Positions 6,001-9,032 of a stretch of 9,032 nt of DNA are shown here, piece after piece. This DNA is from Coriobacteriales bacterium. GTDB lineage: Bacteria > Actinomycetota > Coriobacteriia > Coriobacteriales > UBA8131. The position numbers were made by a program, and so were the translations under genes. The stretch's first letter is position 1. The number at the start of each line of letters is the position of its first letter. The notes under the pieces were generated by a model that had not been told where the DNA came from, made no database searches, and saw only the letters and a list, made by a program, of their open reading frames with translations. The stretch is taken from the NCBI GenBank assembly GCA_031254255.1, contig JAIRUT010000101.1:1-9032 (forward strand), written 5' to 3'.

Positions 6001-6294
6001 TCACTCACCATTCCATTCGATTGCCAACTTTTGCGCAGTCTTTATGTCCCTTATCTGTGTTCGCTTATCCCCTCCAGCTATAAGCAGGATTATCCTGTTT
6101 TCACGCTGAGTGTAATAAACGCGATATCCGGGACCATAATCGATCCTTAGCTCTGAGATGATACCGAAATCCTTGTGATCACCCGGATTACCCTCTGCTA
6201 GACGCATGATGCGAGCACTGATGCGCAATTGTGCTCGGCGATCGCGAAGGTCGTCCAACCACTTTTCAAAAGTTTCAGTCTGCTTAATCTTCAT
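6001..6294 (-). CDS. RelE/ParE-fold toxin of HI1419 / Gp49-like (HigB-like) family
   Basis: Toxin half of a type II pair. RelE-fold members of this type usually inhibit translation by cleaving mRNA, although this protein's activity is not shown. Recognised from TFEKWLDDLRDRRAQLRISARI (residues 8-29, read as separate family pieces), ELRIDYGPGYRVYY (48-61) and LLIAGGDKRTQIRDIKTA (70-87). These are the hallmark stretches of the HI1419-like family, in which the toxin gene comes first. Length, 97 residues, is normal and the frame intact. Basic residues Arg50 and Arg58 sit where RelE-fold toxins place catalytic or RNA-binding side chains. No ribosome binding site precedes ATG 6294, and the predicted promoter would start transcription at about this base. 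The gene begins 37 nt after the tsaD stop in the same direction. Confidence 0.93.
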   Translation of the reverse strand: MKIKQTETFEKWLDDLRDRRAQLRISARIMRLAEGNPGDHKDFGIISELRIDYGPGYRVYYTQRENRIILLIAGGDKRTQIRDIKTAQKLAIEWNGE

Positions 6295-6300
6295 GACTTA

Positions 6301-6322
6301 ACTGTAGCCGATTAGCTACAGT
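6301..6322. promoter_or_regulatory. Inverted repeat, probable autoregulatory operator of the toxin-antitoxin operon
   Basis: Perfect 8-bp arms ACTGTAGC (6301-6308) and GCTACAGT (6315-6322) flank a 6-nt centre. The repeat covers the predicted -10 and the spacer of the promoter. That is where an HTH antitoxin or the toxin-antitoxin complex would block RNA polymerase. Operator function is inferred from position and symmetry. Confidence 0.65.
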
Positions 6323-6329
6323 AATGCAA
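6301..6329 (-). promoter_or_regulatory. Candidate toxin-antitoxin promoter
   Basis: On the minus strand, TTGCAT (6329-6324, 3 of 6 to TTGACA) and TACAGT (6306-6301, 4 of 6 to TATAAT) are separated by exactly 17 nt. Seven bases downstream of the -10 is 6294, the A of the toxin ATG, so the mRNA would be leaderless or nearly so. The element fills the short gap after tsaD. Confidence 0.5.
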
Positions 6330-6331
6330 TA

Positions 6332-8872
6332 TCAGTACTCTGCGCTTAAGTCGGCGTGAGCGGCGGCGTCGCCGTTTAGGGGCATGAATTTGCCTTTGGC
6401 GTATCTGTCCAGGGCTACCAGGGCGATCATTGCTGCGTTGTCGGTGCAGGCTGTCAGTGGTGGGAAGACTACTTGGATGCCTTCTCGCTCCAATCGCTGC
6501 TTATAGGCTTCGCGCAGAGCTGGATTGGCGGCAACTCCGCCTCCTAAGCAGAAAGTTTTGGATCCTGTTTGCTGGCAGGCTGCAAGCGCCTTGGCAACTT
6601 GGACGTCGATCACTGCCTGCTGGAAAGAGGCTGTGACATCTGGGAGATTGATGTTTCGGCCAGCATCCTGCTCTTGGCGGATCCAAGTGATCACCGCTGT
6701 CTTCAGGCCGGAGAGCGAGAAGTCCAAACCGTGGCTGTGTAGCAGCGCTCGGGGAAAGTCGATGGCCTGCGGATTGCCCTCGGCTGCCAGCCTGGAGATC
6801 ACAGGGCCACCGGGATAGCCGAGACCGAGGGCTTTGGCAACCTTGTCGAAGGCTTCGCCGACAGCATCGTCGAGCGTGCTGCCGAGAACCTCGTAGTCAC
6901 CCCAGTCTCGAACCAGCACCAGCATCGTATGACCGCCGGACAACAGAGCGACAACGAATGGTGGGCTCAGGGGGTTGCAGATGTTTGGAGACTCGGTCTC
7001 CTTCTCCACCCTCTCAGCCTGATCTTTGATGGCAAAGCGGTTGGCGTAGATGTGGCCTTCCAGGTGGTTGACTCTTATCAGTGGCAGGCCGGTTGCCCAG
7101 CTCAGGCCTTTGGCGAAGGCTACTCCCACCACCAGGGCTCCGATCAGGCCGGGGGCGTAGGTTACCGCTATGGCATCCAGCTCCTGCCAGCAGGATAGCC
7201 CTGCCTGATCCATCGCCTCGTCTACTACGCCGACGATGGCCTCAGTGTGCTTGCGGGAGGCGATTTCTGGGACTACGCCTCCGAATCTGGCATGGAAGTC
7301 GACTTGGGAAGCGATGATGTTGGACTGGATCTGTTCGGATCCGTCTATGATGGCCGCTGCTGTTTCGTCGCAGGAAGTTTCGATGGCCAGAATAAGCGGG
7401 GGGTTATGAGGGATATCCGTTCTATTTAAAGGAGAGGGTGGCGACCCTGCTATCCCGGGACCGGCCCACTGGCCCAGCTCCAATGTCAGCAGTAGGGCAT
7501 CTTCACGCTCGCCCTTTGGCGTTGTTGCCATATAGTAGCTTGGGCGTCGGCCTGTCTCTATGAAGCCTTGTTTTTTGTAGAGCTCAATTGCGGATGTGTT
7601 GCTGGCTCTTACCTCCAGCTCTATCGTTTGAGCTCCCAGTGACCGGGCGTCATCTAGAAGGAAGCTCAGGAGCTTCTTGGAGATGCCTTGGCGGCGCCAG
7701 TCTGGATGGACCGCCACATCCAGGATCTCCATTGTGCCGTCAACCATGCGGCCGCCGACAAAGCCAAGCAACTCCTCAGTCTGCCAAGCTGACCACCAGC
7801 TTTGTTGCAGTTGGGCTATGGAAGAAGCGAAGGAGCCTGCGCTCCAACACTCTCCACTGCCGCGGCGAACCGGGGGGAAGCAGAGCTCTTCCAGTGCTGC
7901 CAAGGCTTCGACATCACCGCTGGCTACCGGTCGGTATTGGATGGAATCGGCAGCGGCCAGCTCGCTGACACCGCTACGCGGCAGATCCACCGCCGCTCCT
8001 TGGGTGATCGCGCCACCTCCCACCAAACGCTTGCGTTCGTTTTCCTCCGCGTCGGACAGGCGGGTATATATGGGAAGCAGCAATCCCGCCTCGCCGGTGC
8101 CTTGGAGGCCTTGTTGGCATTGGGAGGTAAAAGCCAGCAGCAGACCCCGTCCTGTGGGCATCCAGATTGACTGGTCGGCAATAACCACGTTCGAGTTCTT
8201 GGTAGTGAAGAGGTCGATGTATTTTTTCAGGGCGTCACCGCATAGAGTTGTTGGGGTTGACGTTGCGGTTGCGGTTGCTGAGTTGGACGGGATGGAGGAT
8301 TTTGGCTGCGGGTCTGGCAACGACAAGCTGGTGTGGTTGCTGTAACCGATTTCCAAATTGGCTGCGAACTCCTCCGCTTTGATCACGCTGACCTTGTCCA
8401 GCTGGTGGGCTCCGTCATCGCTGAGGTTGAAATGCATCGGGTAGACCTCGTGGCGCATGGCGTCGCCTAGAACGCAGAGATTGCCGCGTTGACCTGCCCG
8501 CCAAGCGCCCCAAGCCACCACATCCAGAGTGGAGACTCCGTAAAGCGGCACGCCTAACCCCCGGGAGATACCTTTTGCCGTTGCCAGCGCGATGCGCACG
8601 CCGGTGAAAGAGCCTGGACCCAAACCGCAAACGATGGCTACCATGTCGGTTGGCTGGATTTGGTGTTGCTCCAGCAATAACTGGACGCTCGGCAAAAGCT
8701 GAGTGTTGGCGCAGCGACTGGCCTCTTTATCCAACGAATCCAGATATTTGATGCCCCGTTTGACGATCGTCGCTATCAGGTCCTGATCAGTGTCATTGGC
8801 CAGCTGAACAGTGCCAATGCCGATAGCCAGCTGATCGGTGGATGTATCGAAAGCTAAGATGTATTTATTCAT
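6332..8872 (-). CDS. tsaD: TsaB-RimI-TsaD fusion protein (t6A synthesis and bS18 acetylation)
   Basis: One intact 846-residue frame holding three normally separate proteins. Residues 1 to about 275 are TsaB, the dimerisation subunit of the t6A complex (ILAFDTST at 5-12; GLGPGSFTGVRIALATAKG at 83-101). After a linker, about 311-465 are RimI, a GNAT acetyltransferase for ribosomal protein bS18 (acetyl-CoA loop VHPDWRRQGIS at 388-398; NTSAIELYKKQGF at 425-437). Residues 493-846 are TsaD, which transfers the threonylcarbamoyl group to A37 of tRNA (AIETSCDETAAA at 496-507; metal-site NHLEGH with His603 and His607; SGGHT at 645-649; TDNAAM at 810-815). The RimI loop ends in Ser398 where Gly or Ala is usual. 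TsaB carries a low-complexity stretch near 199-209. ATG 8872 is chosen because it starts TsaB and overlaps the tsaE stop as ATGA; the frame stays open upstream, but that part is tsaE read out of frame. Confidence 0.95.
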   Translation of the reverse strand: MNKYILAFDTSTDQLAIGIGTVQLANDTDQDLIATIVKRGIKYLDSLDKEASRCANTQLLPSVQLLLEQHQIQPTDMVAIVCGLGPGSFTGVRIALATAKGISRGLGVPLYGVSTLDVVAWGAWRAGQRGNLCVLGDAMRHEVYPMHFNLSDDGAHQLDKVSVIKAEEFAANLEIGYSNHTSLSLPDPQPKSSIPSNSATATATSTPTTLCGDALKKYIDLFTTKNSNVVIADQSIWMPTGRGLLLAFTSQCQQGLQGTGEAGLLLPIYTRLSDAEENERKRLVGGGAITQGAAVDLPRSGVSELAAADSIQYRPVASGDVEALAALEELCFPPVRRGSGECWSAGSFASSIAQLQQSWWSAWQTEELLGFVGGRMVDGTMEILDVAVHPDWRRQGISKKLLSFLLDDARSLGAQTIELEVRASNTSAIELYKKQGFIETGRRPSYYMATTPKGEREDALLLTLELGQWAGPGIAGSPPSPLNRTDIPHNPPLILAIETSCDETAAAIIDGSEQIQSNIIASQVDFHARFGGVVPEIASRKHTEAIVGVVDEAMDQAGLSCWQELDAIAVTYAPGLIGALVVGVAFAKGLSWATGLPLIRVNHLEGHIYANRFAIKDQAERVEKETESPNICNPLSPPFVVALLSGGHTMLVLVRDWGDYEVLGSTLDDAVGEAFDKVAKALGLGYPGGPVISRLAAEGNPQAIDFPRALLHSHGLDFSLSGLKTAVITWIRQEQDAGRNINLPDVTASFQQAVIDVQVAKALAACQQTGSKTFCLGGGVAANPALREAYKQRLEREGIQVVFPPLTACTDNAAMIALVALDRYAKGKFMPLNGDAAAHADLSAEY

Positions 8873-9032
8873 AGACTGGCCAGCCAATCTGTATGGAGTT
8901 GTGCATAGCGCTGACCGAATGCCTGGATGTCGAAGGAACGATTGCCGTCGCCTGCCACTGCGATTCTGATCAGCAGGTAAGCTGGGGGTAGGGCCTCGGG
9001 GAATTGGTCTCCCCATTCGACTACGCTAACAG
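8869..9032 (-). CDS. tsaE: TsaE, C-terminal part (t6A synthesis ATPase), cut by window edge
   Basis: Only the last 53 residues are inside the window, in a frame running from the window edge to the TGA at 8871-8869. They begin VSVVEWGDQFPEALPP, which matches the late TsaE segment (V-x-V/L-I/V-E-W then an acidic/Pro stretch), and end TDWLASL. TsaE is the P-loop ATPase that acts on the TsaB-TsaD complex during t6A formation. The Walker A motif lies outside the window. Its stop overlaps the ATG of the TsaB-RimI-TsaD gene in ATGA, indicating coupled translation and one operon, as expected for partners of the same complex. The fragment is short, so the call rests on the motif together with the neighbour. 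Confidence 0.85.
   Translation of the reverse strand, partial: VSVVEWGDQFPEALPPAYLLIRIAVAGDGNRSFDIQAFGQRYAQLHTDWLASL

Noticed and set aside
8250..8280. Short near-repeat of GTTGCG units inside tsaB
   Set aside because: It encodes the low-complexity Ala/Thr linker of TsaB in frame. It is too short and irregular to be a functional tandem repeat.
7677..8345. 222-residue plus-strand frame opposite tsaB-rimI
   Set aside because: Long antisense frame in G+C-rich coding DNA with Ser/Pro/Arg-rich shadow composition. The minus-strand gene is unambiguous.
8873..9016. 48-residue N-terminal extension of the TsaB-RimI-TsaD frame upstream of ATG 8872
   Set aside because: This DNA encodes the end of TsaE in another frame, and the extension is Arg/Pro-rich without TsaB similarity. 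TsaB begins at MNKYILAFDTST.

Overview
The window reads as bacterial chromosome: a conserved housekeeping block at the right, on the minus strand, and accessory defence-type genes filling the rest. The strongest taxonomic hint is a single reading frame fusing TsaB, RimI and TsaD directly after tsaE. From memory I associate this arrangement with Coriobacteriia (Actinomycetota), but that is a tentative inference. The housekeeping genes look richer in G+C than the left-hand genes, which fits later arrival of the left part. I did not compute composition.

Left part, plus strand. Positions 39-2518 hold a compact type II restriction-modification module. It comprises a C5-cytosine methyltransferase with an added N-terminal MerR-like helix-turn-helix, an abutting restriction endonuclease of the Eco47II/Sau96I type (predicted site GGNCC), and a Vsr-type mismatch endonuclease that would repair T:G mispairs left when the methylated cytosine deaminates. 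A 9-bp perfect hairpin follows. Next is a DUF1963 (YwqG-like) protein with two added N-terminal membrane segments. After it comes a two-gene unit: a small acidic protein of unknown function and a VapD-like (Cas2-fold) protein. This pair is the best candidate here for an undescribed toxin-antitoxin-like system.

Middle, minus strand. A patatin-like phospholipase (4752-5609) converges on the VapD-like gene. It has an atypical nucleophile elbow and an uncertain start codon. Just upstream of it lies a type II toxin-antitoxin pair of the HI1419/HI1420 family (RelE/ParE-fold toxin first, HTH antitoxin second). Its likely promoter overlaps an 8-bp inverted repeat and predicts an almost leaderless toxin mRNA.

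Right part, minus strand. The TsaB-RimI-TsaD fusion (6332-8872) overlaps the end of tsaE (8869 to the window edge) by an ATGA junction. TsaE, TsaB and TsaD make the t6A modification at position 37 of ANN-decoding tRNAs. RimI acetylates the N terminus of ribosomal protein bS18. The toxin-antitoxin pair begins only 37 nt after this operon, so the accessory region appears to have built up directly downstream of it. I saw no tRNA, rRNA, CRISPR array, insertion sequence or integrase.
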